In this document: piece by piece, positions 1 through 7,006 of the stretch
Position numbering within the stretch: the first letter of the stretch is position 1
Layout: the number at the start of each line of letters is the position of its first letter
NCBI GenBank assembly: GCA_001701065.1
Contig: DAAL01000264.1
Coordinates: 24,633 to 48,190, forward strand
Source: Bacteroidales bacterium GP4
GTDB taxonomy: Bacteria; Bacteroidota; Bacteroidia; Bacteroidales; Muribaculaceae
Direction: 5' to 3'
Length of the DNA stretch: 23,558 nt
The notes under the pieces: model-generated
Told to the model about the DNA's origin: nothing
The model's input: only the letters and a program-made list of their open reading frames with translations
The model's database searches: none
Made by a program: the position numbers and the translations under genes

Positions 1-324
1 GTCATTCCTGCTACGGTGATGCCTGAATGTATCGCGTAAAAAACGCCATCGGTTATGATTGCCCAGCTCGACGAGAAACCGTTTGATCTGATCCTGAAAC
101 AGAATTACAAGAATTATAAGACCTATTGACATCACTTTGTCAAGAATGGTTCCTATAAGCCTCATATCAAGGATTTCCGAGGCTACAACCCACACAATGA
201 TGAATGCAAGGACACCGAAAAATATATTGATGGTGCCTGATTCCTTCATTATTCTATATAGATAGAATAGGAGAAGAGCGACAATGAAAATGTCTAAAGC
301 GTCTTTTAATCCGAATGGAGTCAT
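1..324 (-). CDS. cdaA: Diadenylate cyclase CdaA (DacA), N-terminal part, cut by window edge
   Basis: An open frame of 108 codons reads from an ATG at 324 to the left edge without a stop. It begins MTPFGLKDALDIFIVALLLF and continues with further hydrophobic stretches (about residues 12-24, 34-50 and 63-76), then QDQIKRFLVELG. This is the three-helix membrane region and linker that precede the DAC catalytic domain in CdaA-type enzymes, which make cyclic di-AMP from two ATP. The catalytic DGA and RHR motifs lie outside the window and cannot be checked. The start overlaps the folP stop in an ATGA, so the two genes should be translationally coupled. The folP-cdaA order is, as far as I know, common in Bacteroidetes. 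Identity rests on the N-terminal pattern only. Confidence 0.88.
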   Translation of the reverse strand, partial: MTPFGLKDALDIFIVALLLFYLYRIMKESGTINIFFGVLAFIIVWVVASEILDMRLIGTILDKVMSIGLIILVILFQDQIKRFLVELGNHNRWRFLRDTFRHHRSRND

Positions 325-1178
325 AGGTTGGCGGGGTTATAGGTGAGTTGGATTATTTTTCGTGCCTCGACTGCTTCCTTTACGTCGTGCACACGTAGGA
401 TGGAAGCTCCGTTAAGCATAGCGATAGTGTTTATGACGGTAGTGCCGTTCAGAGCATTTTCGGGGGTCGTGTCAAGGGCTTTGTATATCATGGATTTGCG
501 GGAAATGCCTACAAGAACCGGAAGCTCAAACACTTGAAACAGTTCTAAATGACTGAGCATATCGTAATTTTGTTCCAGAGTCTTGGCAAATCCGAATCCC
601 GGATCGATTATTATATCGTTCACTCCGGCATGGGTGAACGTTTCGATTTTTATGCTAAGTTCCCGAAGCACATCGCCGGTTACATCAGCATAGTCAGTAA
701 GGCGTGACATTGTTCCGGGATTTCCGCGCATGTGCATTATTATATACGGCACTTTTAAGCGTGGTACTACATTTATCATATTCGGGTCAAGATCACCGCC
801 GGAAATGTCATTTATGATGTCGGCTCCGTATTCAGTTACCGCTGTTTCGGCTACTTCTGACCTGAATGTGTCGACACTGATGAGAATGTCCGTGCTAAGT
901 TCTCTTACTGCTTTTATACCTTTTACTACTCTCCTTATTTCCTCTTCCACCGGCACTTCGTCGGCATTCGGTCGGGACGAATATCCTCCTATGTCGATGA
1001 TGTTGGCACCTTCTTCAAGCATCTTTGCCGCTCTTTCCCGGATGGCGGATTCTTCGGTAGTATGGGAGCCGGCATAAAAGGAGTCGGGGGTTACATTTAG
1101 TATCCCCATTATGAGCGGTTGGCTGAAAGTCCAGACTGAGCCTTTTATGTTAAGCGAAAAAGGTGAGAACCTAATCAT
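321..1178 (-). CDS. folP: Dihydropteroate synthase
   Basis: The enzyme condenses 6-hydroxymethyl-dihydropterin pyrophosphate with p-aminobenzoate to dihydropteroate in cytosolic folate synthesis and is the sulfonamide target. Family motifs are plain: LIMGILNVTPDSF near the N-terminus, GANIIDIGGYSSRP, the ISVDT strand, INDISGG, IIMHMRGNP, IIDPGFGFAK, and LVGISRKS for the pyrophosphate-binding end. I place the start at the ATG at 1178, giving 285 residues, a normal length. A longer version starts at a TTG at 1229 and adds 17 residues with no family similarity, so it is less likely. The TGA stop overlaps the cdaA start by four bases. No convincing promoter was seen upstream on this strand. Confidence 0.95.
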   Translation of the reverse strand: MIRFSPFSLNIKGSVWTFSQPLIMGILNVTPDSFYAGSHTTEESAIRERAAKMLEEGANIIDIGGYSSRPNADEVPVEEEIRRVVKGIKAVRELSTDILISVDTFRSEVAETAVTEYGADIINDISGGDLDPNMINVVPRLKVPYIIMHMRGNPGTMSRLTDYADVTGDVLRELSIKIETFTHAGVNDIIIDPGFGFAKTLEQNYDMLSHLELFQVFELPVLVGISRKSMIYKALDTTPENALNGTTVINTIAMLNGASILRVHDVKEAVEARKIIQLTYNPANL

Positions 1179-1297
1179 ACAATTGTAGTTATTTTGTGCG
1201 AATTTAGTTATAATTGCTTTATTTTCCAAGAAAGAAAAAGACCAAAGGTGTAATAAAATGAGATTTAGTTAAAAGTTGTTATAAAAGGATGCTTCAT

Positions 1298-1328
1298 TTC
1301 ACTCTTTTTGGGAAAAGAACTAATTTTG
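1298..1328 (+). promoter_or_regulatory. Possible promoter of the ferredoxin/aldo-keto reductase operon
   Basis: TAATTTTG at 1321-1328 matches the Bacteroidetes -7 consensus TAnnTTTG exactly. Twenty bases upstream, at 1298-1300, is TTC, a one-base mismatch to the TTG -33 element. Transcription would start near 1335 and give a leader of about 65 nt. A short inverted repeat, AATTTT/AAAATT (1322-1327 and 1337-1342), straddles the start. The -33 match is imperfect, so this is tentative. Confidence 0.42.
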
Positions 1329-1402
1329 GAATCAGGAAAATTTCAACGTTATCTAAAAAACTGTCAAGTGGTTTTCCCGGATACTAAAATAGACCAAATA
1401 TC

Positions 1403-2893
1403 ATGTTACGAAGCATCAGAATCTTTTTGGGAGTAATTTGTTTGATTGCTGTCACCGCATTGTTCCTCGATGTCACGGGGAGCGTTTATCATTGGTGGGG
1501 ATGGCTTGCCAAAATACAGTTTATGCCGGCGGTGTTGTCGTTGAATATAGCTGTCATAGTGGCGCTTATTGTACTGACTCTTGTTCTTGGACGAGTGTAT
1601 TGCTCGGTCATATGCCCTATGGGTGTTTATCAAGATGTGGTGAATTGGATTCATCGCAAAATCAGCAAGAAACATAAATTCACTTATTCCAAGCCTCTTG
1701 CTTGGCTTCGTATTTTGTTCCTTGCGCTGTTCGTTATCCTTATAATCCTTGGACTTGCAAGAATAGCCGCCTACATAGAACCTTACAGTGCTTACGGCAG
1801 GATGGTGTCGTCATTGCTTAAGCCTTTATACGTCGAGGGCAATAATCTGATAGCCGACAATGTGGCTGCTGATAACTACACTTTCTATCATGTCGATTAC
1901 TATTTCTCATGGGCGATAGCTATAGTGGGTATCATAACCTTTGTGGTGGTGACAGCCTGCGCATGGGTAAACGGACGCATCTATTGTAACACTATATGTC
2001 CGGTGGGCACTATTTTAGGGTATCTTTCGCAATGGTCACTTCTGAAACCTTATATCGATACTTCAAAATGCATAAACTGCGGGAAGTGCGCGCGCGAATG
2101 TAAGGCTTCATGTATTGACGCTAAGAACCATAAGATTGATTATACCCGTTGCGTGGAATGCATGGACTGTCTCGGCAATTGTTCCAAGAATGCAATAGTA
2201 TACGGTATCCCTAAAAAACTTTCGCAGCTTAAGTCAAAACAGTCAGATAAGGATAAACCGGTGGATACAGGTCGCCGAGAGATGTTGACTGTAGGCGCGC
2301 TTCTTGCCGGCAGTGCTATACTTAAAGCTCAGGATAAGACAGTGGACGGCGGACTTGCTGTTATCCTGGACAAGGAAAAACCTGTGCGTAAGACGCGGAT
2401 AACTCCTCCGGGAAGCCTGGGGCACCGTAACTTTACGAACCAGTGCACAGCATGTCAGCTATGTATAAGCAATTGTCCAAACAATGTATTGCGCCCAAGT
2501 GCCGATGCGGAACATTTCATGCAGCCTGAAGTGAGCTATGAACGCGGATATTGCCGCCCTGAATGCACCAATTGTTCCTCAGTGTGTCCCGTGGGAGCGA
2601 TAAAGCCTATTGATTCGGCGGAGAAAAGCAGCATTCAGATAGGTCATGCCGTGTGGATAAAAGAAAACTGTCTTGCCTATTCGGGCGAGGCGGCATGCAG
2701 CGGATGTGCGCGTCACTGCCCGGTGGGTGCTATAACCATGATACCTAAAAGCGCCGATGAGCCTGACGGAATTAAGATACCGTTGGTGGATGTCGAGCGG
2801 TGCATAGGGTGCGGTGCGTGTGAGAATCTGTGTCCGGTGCGTCCTTTCAGTGCCATCTACGTGGAAGGACATGAACAGCATCGGTATATTTAA
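1403..2893 (+). CDS. NapH/NapG-like membrane 4Fe-4S ferredoxin fusion protein
   Basis: This 496-residue membrane iron-sulfur protein is probably a quinol-side electron-transfer unit. The N-terminal part has membrane helices near 5-22, 44-63, 101-118 and 168-187, with the NapH/CcoG-type motifs VYCSVICPMG (C67, C71) and IYCNTICPVG (C195, C199). Two ferredoxin clusters follow (C223/226/229/233 and C250/253/256/260). At 290-308 lies GRREMLTVGALLAGSAILK, which resembles a Tat signal core inside the chain. A NapG-like segment with four more cysteine groups follows (from C348, C384, C423 and C467). The layout is that of NapH fused to NapG, with the C-terminal half possibly exported. No nap or nos reductase gene is nearby; the partner in the operon is the aldo/keto reductase 27 bases downstream. 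The electron acceptor is unknown. Confidence 0.85.
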   Translation: MLRSIRIFLGVICLIAVTALFLDVTGSVYHWWGWLAKIQFMPAVLSLNIAVIVALIVLTLVLGRVYCSVICPMGVYQDVVNWIHRKISKKHKFTYSKPLAWLRILFLALFVILIILGLARIAAYIEPYSAYGRMVSSLLKPLYVEGNNLIADNVAADNYTFYHVDYYFSWAIAIVGIITFVVVTACAWVNGRIYCNTICPVGTILGYLSQWSLLKPYIDTSKCINCGKCARECKASCIDAKNHKIDYTRCVECMDCLGNCSKNAIVYGIPKKLSQLKSKQSDKDKPVDTGRREMLTVGALLAGSAILKAQDKTVDGGLAVILDKEKPVRKTRITPPGSLGHRNFTNQCTACQLCISNCPNNVLRPSADAEHFMQPEVSYERGYCRPECTNCSSVCPVGAIKPIDSAEKSSIQIGHAVWIKENCLAYSGEAACSGCARHCPVGAITMIPKSADEPDGIKIPLVDVERCIGCGACENLCPVRPFSAIYVEGHEQHRYI

Positions 2894-2920
2894 TCCCTCC
2901 TTATAATACAGAACATAGTC

Positions 2921-4324
2921 ATGGATAAGAAACTTAATCTATCTCGTAGAGATTTCTTAAAAATAATAGGAGCGACAGGTGCCTTGGGTGCATTGTCGTC
3001 ATGCAGTGGATCGCAGAAGGACAAGAACGCGCCCGCAAGTATTGCCTCAGGCAAGACCAAGAGCGGGGAGATGACTTACCGTGTCAATCCGAGCACAGGC
3101 GATAAAGTGTCCATTTTGGGATACGGCTGCATGAGACTCCCGACAATGCCTTACCCGCAAAATCCTTCAGAGCAGATTATCGATCAGGAGCAGGTGAACC
3201 GATTGGTGGATTATGCCATGGAACATGGCGTGAATTACTACGATACATCGCCTGCTTATTGCAAGGGATTCAGTGAAAGGGCTATGGGTATAGCGTTAAG
3301 CCGTCATCCGCGCGACAAATACTTCATCGCCACCAAGTTGTCAAACTTCTCTTCCGACACTTGGTCCAGGAAGAATTCGATAGCGATGTACAACAACTCC
3401 ATGAAAGAGCTGCAGACTGACTACATCGACTACTTATTGTTGCATGGAGTGGGGATGGGCGGCATGGAAAACCTGAATAGCCGATATATCGACAACGGCA
3501 TATTGGAATTCTTGTGTGAGGAACGCAAGAAAGGCAACATCCGCAATCTCGGATTCTCTTATCATGGCGATGTGGAGGTGTTCGATTATCTGCTTGAAAT
3601 GCAGGATAAGGGGGAGATAAGATGGGATTTTGTCCAGATTCAGCTTAATTACCTCGACTGGAAACATGCCAAAGAGATTAATCCAAGAAACACCGAAGCC
3701 GAGTATCTTTACGGCGAACTTCACAAGCGTGGAATACCTTCGGTGATAATGGAGCCGCTTCTTGGAGGACGGTTGGCTACGGTGAACAACCACATTCAGG
3801 AGATGTTCCGTCAGCGCCGACCCGACGACAGTGTGGCATCGTGGGCGTTCCGTTTTGCCGGGACTCCTGACGGGATTCTTACCGTGCTGAGCGGTATGAC
3901 CTATATGGAGCATCTTCAAGATAATATACGCACTTATTCTCCGCTCGAACCATGCACTGACGAAGAGCTTGCGTTGCTTGACACTGCAGCCAATCTTATT
4001 CTGCAGTTCCCCACAGTGCCATGCACTGATTGCAAGTATTGTATGCCGTGTCCTTATGGACTTGACATACCGGCGATATTCGCGCATTATAATAAATGTA
4101 TAAACGAGGGTAATGTGCCGGAAGGAAGCCGGGACCCCAATTACAAAAAAGCGCGTCAGGCTTTCTTGGTGGGCTATGACCGGTCAGTGCCGAAGTTAAG
4201 GCAGGCTAACCATTGCACGGGGTGCAATGTGTGTCGGCCCCACTGTCCGCAGGCTATAGACATTCCGGGCAATATGGCAAGAATTGATGAGTTTGTCGAA
4301 AGCCTAAAACGGAACAACGCATAA
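2921..4324 (+). CDS. Tat-signal aldo/keto reductase with C-terminal 4Fe-4S ferredoxin domain
   Basis: The protein has 467 residues. The N-terminus carries a Tat-type motif, SRRDFLKIIGATG (8-20), and LSSC with Cys28 as a possible lipidation site, so an envelope location is likely. The aldo/keto reductase barrel spans about 50-350 and keeps the full tetrad: D108 and Y113 in YYDTSPAY, K139 in FIATKL, and H175 in LLLHG. The C-terminal part has two cysteine groups, CTDCKYCMPCPYG and CTGCNVCRPHCP, typical of ferredoxin-tailed members of this family. It follows the NapH/NapG-like gene after 27 bases and probably exchanges electrons with it. The substrate cannot be read from the sequence. A terminator lies directly after the stop codon. 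Confidence 0.88.
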   Translation: MDKKLNLSRRDFLKIIGATGALGALSSCSGSQKDKNAPASIASGKTKSGEMTYRVNPSTGDKVSILGYGCMRLPTMPYPQNPSEQIIDQEQVNRLVDYAMEHGVNYYDTSPAYCKGFSERAMGIALSRHPRDKYFIATKLSNFSSDTWSRKNSIAMYNNSMKELQTDYIDYLLLHGVGMGGMENLNSRYIDNGILEFLCEERKKGNIRNLGFSYHGDVEVFDYLLEMQDKGEIRWDFVQIQLNYLDWKHAKEINPRNTEAEYLYGELHKRGIPSVIMEPLLGGRLATVNNHIQEMFRQRRPDDSVASWAFRFAGTPDGILTVLSGMTYMEHLQDNIRTYSPLEPCTDEELALLDTAANLILQFPTVPCTDCKYCMPCPYGLDIPAIFAHYNKCINEGNVPEGSRDPNYKKARQAFLVGYDRSVPKLRQANHCTGCNVCRPHCPQAIDIPGNMARIDEFVESLKRNNA

Positions 4325-4364
4325 AAAAATGACCGGGAAGCAATTGAGCTCCCGGTCATTTTTT
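4324..4364. terminator. Two-way intrinsic terminator between convergent genes
   Basis: TGACCGGGA (4330-4338) pairs with TCCCGGTCA (4350-4358), flanked by a run of A on the left and six T on the right, so the hairpin ends in a U-tract on either strand. The stem can continue across a bulged A with GC/GC and a six-base loop. It serves the aldo/keto reductase gene on the plus strand and the rubrerythrin gene on the minus strand. Confidence 0.9.
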
Positions 4365-4376
4365 ATGATACTGTGA

Positions 4377-4955
4377 TTATTCTTCATCCATAGCCATGTA
4401 GTGCTGGTAAGGATGATCACACGCCGGGCATACTTTTGGAGGTTCGGTTCCTTCAAATTCGTATCCGCACACAAGGCATTTCCATTTAATGGCATGGTCA
4501 CGTTTCCACACTGTGCCTTCCTTCACTTGCTTTAGATAGCGTTCAAAACGGCGGCGGTGGGTTTCCTCAATGGCTGCGATAGCACGGAAGTGGGCTGCGA
4601 TTTCGGGAAATCCTTCTTCTTCTGCCACTGATGCGGCTGCAGTGTACTGCTCCACGCCTTCCACCAATTCTTCATTGGCGGCGATGGCAAGATTGGTGGC
4701 GGTATCGCCTATGACACCGGCATCCACAGTCAATAAGCTTTCCACCTGTCCTCCTTCAAGATACTTAAAGAATATCTTTCCGTGTCGTAGTTCATTAGCT
4801 GCGGTTTCGTAAAATATCTGACCGATAGGAAAGTATAATTCCTTGTCGGCTTTCTGTCCATAGTAAGTGTAGCGTGAATAAGCGGCTGATTCGCTCATGT
4901 AAGCGTTTACAAGATTCTTTTCAGTTCTTGTGCCTTTAATGCTTTTAGTTGCCAT
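4377..4955 (-). CDS. rbr: Rubrerythrin
   Basis: A cytosolic non-haem diiron peroxidase that removes hydrogen peroxide in anaerobes, taking electrons through its rubredoxin domain. The 192 residues show the expected order. A four-helix ferritin-like domain supplies iron ligands: E22, the ELRH motif (E55, H58), the EEL region near 95-97, and EETH (E130 or E131, H133). A C-terminal rubredoxin domain follows with CLVC (160, 163) and CPAC (176, 179). All key residues are present and the length is normal for the family. It is convergent with the redox operon and appears monocistronic. No clear promoter was found on the minus strand upstream; weak 7-of-8 matches to the -7 box exist but lack a well-spaced -33 element. 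Confidence 0.97.
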   Translation of the reverse strand: MATKSIKGTRTEKNLVNAYMSESAAYSRYTYYGQKADKELYFPIGQIFYETAANELRHGKIFFKYLEGGQVESLLTVDAGVIGDTATNLAIAANEELVEGVEQYTAAASVAEEEGFPEIAAHFRAIAAIEETHRRRFERYLKQVKEGTVWKRDHAIKWKCLVCGYEFEGTEPPKVCPACDHPYQHYMAMDEE

Positions 4956-5095
4956 ATAATTATGATTTGAATTAATGATTACTTTAGATATAAAACATAG
5001 AAGTGATGATTTAAGTTCGAGCCAACGATGAGAATTTGAGTGCCTTCACATAGTGCATTATTGAACCTCTAAAATGTAAAAACATTAACTAATAG

Positions 5096-5126
5096 TTGGC
5101 TATTTCACAAAATTGAATTAATTTTG
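5096..5126 (+). promoter_or_regulatory. Promoter of tRNA-Arg (Bacteroidetes -33/-7 type)
   Basis: TTG at 5096-5098, a 20-base spacer, and TAATTTTG at 5119-5126 match the Bacteroidetes housekeeping promoter consensus fully. Transcription should begin around 5131-5133, some 18 bases before the mature tRNA. Confidence 0.82.
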
Positions 5127-5145
5127 CAGTCGCAAATTAATTCAA
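5113..5145. repeat. Inverted repeat covering the tRNA-Arg -7 box and start site
   Basis: TTGAATTAATTTTG (5113-5126) is matched by CAAATTAATTCAA (5133-5145). Twelve consecutive base pairs form, then one bulged T and a G-C pair, around the six-base loop CAGTCG. The left arm contains the whole -7 element and the right arm lies in the first transcribed bases, so the repeat would act as DNA (operator or cruciform) more than as RNA. Confidence 0.75.
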
Positions 5146-5149
5146 GGTA

Positions 5150-5223
5150 GGTCCGGTAGCTCAGCTGGATAGAGCATCTGCCTTCTAAGCAGACGGTCAT
5201 GGGTTCGAATCCCGTCCGGATCA
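5150..5223 (+). tRNA. tRNA-Arg, anticodon TCT
   Basis: A full cloverleaf can be drawn. The acceptor GGTCCGG (5150-5156) pairs with CCGGATC (5216-5222) with one G-U pair. TA occupies positions 8-9, the D stem is GCTC/GAGC, and the anticodon stem TCTGC/GCAGA holds the loop CTTCTAA, giving anticodon TCT (reads AGA and AGG). The T arm is ATGGG-TTCGAAT-CCCGT. The discriminator is A and CCA is not encoded. It has its own promoter and terminator. Confidence 0.97.
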
Positions 5224-5246
5224 CAAGGAAATCTCAACTTCCCTGC

Positions 5247-5289
5247 AAGACGCTGAAAATCATCTGACTTTCAGCGTCTTTATTTTATT
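5247..5289 (+). terminator. Intrinsic terminator after tRNA-Arg
   Basis: AAGACGCTGAAA (5247-5258) and TTTCAGCGTCTT (5269-5280) form a perfect 12-bp stem with a ten-base loop, followed by TATTTTATT. It isolates the tRNA from the polysaccharide operon. Confidence 0.9.
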
Positions 5290-5456
5290 CAATCCAGTAA
5301 AACACAGATGCTTACATAGTTTGCATGAGTGCAGCTTTTTAATGACACTATTGCATCATGATTAACTTCCGGTATGCCTTGACGGGAATAAAATACTACG
5401 CAATTCGTCCCTGAATACCAACCGAAAAAGATTTGTGTCATTTAGTGTGTTAAAAT
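5290..5456. other. Intergenic stretch with no gene seen
   Basis: No coding frame or RNA gene is evident here. The only structure noticed is a weak nested inverted repeat, GGTAT/ATACC (5371-5375 and 5415-5419) enclosing GACG/CGTC, which is close to what chance would give. I looked for repeats that could flank an invertible capsule promoter and found none convincing. Confidence 0.5.
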
Positions 5457-5488
5457 TTAGGTGGATTCAGGGATATTTATTACCTTTG
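5457..5488 (+). promoter_or_regulatory. Probable promoter of the polysaccharide operon
   Basis: TACCTTTG at 5481-5488 matches TAnnTTTG exactly. TTA at 5457-5459, 21 bases upstream, is one base off the TTG -33 element. Transcription would begin near 5495, giving a leader of about 210 nt before the UpxY-type gene. TTGTT/AACAA (5486-5490 and 5497-5501) forms a small inverted repeat at the start. It is the best promoter candidate ahead of the operon. Confidence 0.62.
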
Positions 5489-5494
5489 TTCAGC

Positions 5495-5706
5495 TAAACA
5501 ATCAATTATCTTACAATGGAACTCTTATAACACAAGTTCCCTAAAGACATTGGCATATAACTGCAAAGGGGTTACAGAGCAATGTTCTTGGATCAGGAAC
5601 AAATCTGCGATTCGAAGTTTCGGCAATGGAAATAAACGAACTAACCTTGATTCTACCTCATGCATCCACCGTGTGTGGGGAATAAGAGATATGTGCCATG
5701 TGACTC
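5495..5706 (+). promoter_or_regulatory. Long structured 5' leader of the polysaccharide operon
   Basis: The roughly 210-nt transcribed leader before the UpxY-type gene holds three hairpins: GGAACT/AGTTCC (5518-5523, 5535-5540), GTTCTTG/CAGGAAC (5584-5600, loop GAT, one G-U pair) and TCCAC/GTGGG (5665-5679, one G-U pair). GTTCC at 5536-5540 could instead pair with GGAAC at 5596-5600, so the first two hairpins are potentially exclusive. None has a U-tract, so no classical attenuator is visible. In Bacteroides fragilis capsule loci, UpxY proteins act on the leader of their own operon to prevent premature termination; a similar role here is inference. Confidence 0.5.
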
Positions 5707-6273
5707 ATGAAATATATGACGGACTTGGATCTACAACATGATGATACTAATCAGCACTGGTATGCTTGTAAAGTGTTTTTCAACCGGGTTTTTGAGATTG
5801 AAGACGCTTTAAAGGATATGGGTGTGGAATGTTATGTCCCTGTGAGCGAAAAGGCGACGGAACAGCATGGTGTGGTCAAGAAGAAGATTCAGCCGCTTGT
5901 GTCGTCATTGTTGTTTTTCCGCACTACATTGGACAAGGCTATTGATGTAGAGGAGCAGTTGAGGGGCAAGGTTATGGTGTATATGCGCACCTCGTCTTCG
6001 GCTAAGTTTCCGGCATCTATACCTGACCGAGAGATGAACATATTTATATTAGTCACGTCGTCGGGCGACCAGGGTGTGGAATATCTTGGTGCTGATGATG
6101 CGCGTTACCACACCGGACAGTTGGTCGAAGTGACCGAAGGCGTGTTTAAAGGAGCAGTGGGGCGTATAAAGCGCATAAGAGGCAATCACCGGTTGATTGT
6201 AAGCATAAACGGGGTGTGTGCCGTTGCCACGTCCTACATTCCCCGGAGTTTTCTTAAACCTGTATCTGAATGA
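5707..6273 (+). CDS. UpxY-type transcription antiterminator (NusG paralog)
   Basis: The protein has 188 residues. The N-terminal NusG-like (NGN) domain spans about 16-110 and includes HWYACKVFFNRVFEIEDAL, YVPVSEK and KKKIQPLVSSLLFFR. A C-terminal KOW-type segment spans about 132-185, with GQLVEVTEGVFKGAVGRIKR and the ending YIPRSFLK. First gene of a polysaccharide operon is the usual place for UpxY proteins, which travel with RNA polymerase and let it read through the long operon. Start ATGs at 5707 and 5716 are both possible. The stop overlaps the next start in an ATGA. The companion UpxZ inhibitor gene that normally follows upxY in B. fragilis is absent. Confidence 0.88.
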   Translation: MKYMTDLDLQHDDTNQHWYACKVFFNRVFEIEDALKDMGVECYVPVSEKATEQHGVVKKKIQPLVSSLLFFRTTLDKAIDVEEQLRGKVMVYMRTSSSAKFPASIPDREMNIFILVTSSGDQGVEYLGADDARYHTGQLVEVTEGVFKGAVGRIKRIRGNHRLIVSINGVCAVATSYIPRSFLKPVSE

Positions 6274-6983
6274 TTCCGATGTTCTTTTTCTCACGCAAAA
6301 CGACTTTGGCTGAAAGCGGCTTTTTTCCGCGCCACATCGACTATCATAGCCATATACTTCCTGGCGTGGACGACGGAGCGCCTGATATCACCAAGACTGG
6401 TGCCATGCTCAAGGTCTTAGGCGAGTTGGGTGTTAAAGAATTGTGGTTTACTCCTCACGTCATGGAGGATATGCCTAATAAGCCGTCGGAGCTTAAGGCT
6501 TTGTTTGCGGACGTAAGCAATAAGGGCATAGGTCATGGGATAAAACTGCATCTTGCCTCGGAGAATATGCTTGACTCGTTGTTCCGCCAACGCTTGCGTG
6601 ACAATGAGTTGATACCGATAATCGATGACCGTCACTTGCTTATCGAGACTTCTTACTTCAATGCTCCGATGGGACTGTCGGAAATCATCAATGACATCAA
6701 GGACCATGGCTATGTGCCGGTGCTTGCTCATCCTGAGCGGTTTAGCTATATGGGGATGACTGATTATGTATCGCTTAAGCGTGCAGGAGTGATGTTTCAG
6801 CTTAATTATCTGTCGTTGCTGGGGGCTTACGGGCATTCAGTGGCTCAGAAGGCAGTCGATATTTTAGATAAGGGGATGTACAATATCACAGGCAGCGACA
6901 TTCATTCGCTTGAAGGATTTATGAGCTACGTGCATGTGCCCATAAAGTCTAAAATAATGGAAAAATTAAATAGTTTACACTAA
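6270..6983 (+). CDS. PHP-family tyrosine-protein phosphatase (CpsB/YwqE type)
   Basis: A 237-residue metal-dependent phosphatase expected to dephosphorylate the tyrosine kinase tail of the Wzc-like protein encoded downstream, so that chain length and export are tuned. PHP motifs are intact: DYHSH (H26, H28), LPGVDDGAPD, FTPH, LLIETSY, VLAHPER and the final GSDIH. A single-domain protein of this length is typical. It is coupled to the UpxY-type gene by an ATGA overlap and sits upstream of the export genes, the classic position for this phosphatase. The cytosolic location is inferred from the lack of a signal sequence. Confidence 0.92.
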   Translation: MIPMFFFSRKTTLAESGFFPRHIDYHSHILPGVDDGAPDITKTGAMLKVLGELGVKELWFTPHVMEDMPNKPSELKALFADVSNKGIGHGIKLHLASENMLDSLFRQRLRDNELIPIIDDRHLLIETSYFNAPMGLSEIINDIKDHGYVPVLAHPERFSYMGMTDYVSLKRAGVMFQLNYLSLLGAYGHSVAQKAVDILDKGMYNITGSDIHSLEGFMSYVHVPIKSKIMEKLNSLH

Positions 6984-7006
6984 CTAATTAGAATATAATC
7001 TTGATT

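Noticed and set aside
1179..1229. Longer folP with a TTG start at 1229
   Set aside because: The extra 17 residues show no similarity to the family, and the ATG at 1178 gives a normal length.
3434..4087. Minus-strand open frame of 217 codons
   Set aside because: Lies fully inside the aldo/keto reductase gene, whose motifs and catalytic residues are intact, and shows no family pattern.
5150..5223. tRNA-Arg as an integration site for the capsule region
   Set aside because: I saw no integrase and no second copy of the tRNA 3' end in the window, and a terminator closes the tRNA unit.
5290..5520. Invertible capsule promoter as in Bacteroides fragilis
   Set aside because: No pair of inverted repeats of the expected length flanks the TACCTTTG promoter, and no invertase gene is present; only very short repeats were found.
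5550..5741. Open frame of 63 codons in the leader, overlapping the UpxY-type start
   Set aside because: No recognisable motif and biased toward residues expected from noncoding DNA; it overlaps the real gene in another frame and lies in a structured leader.
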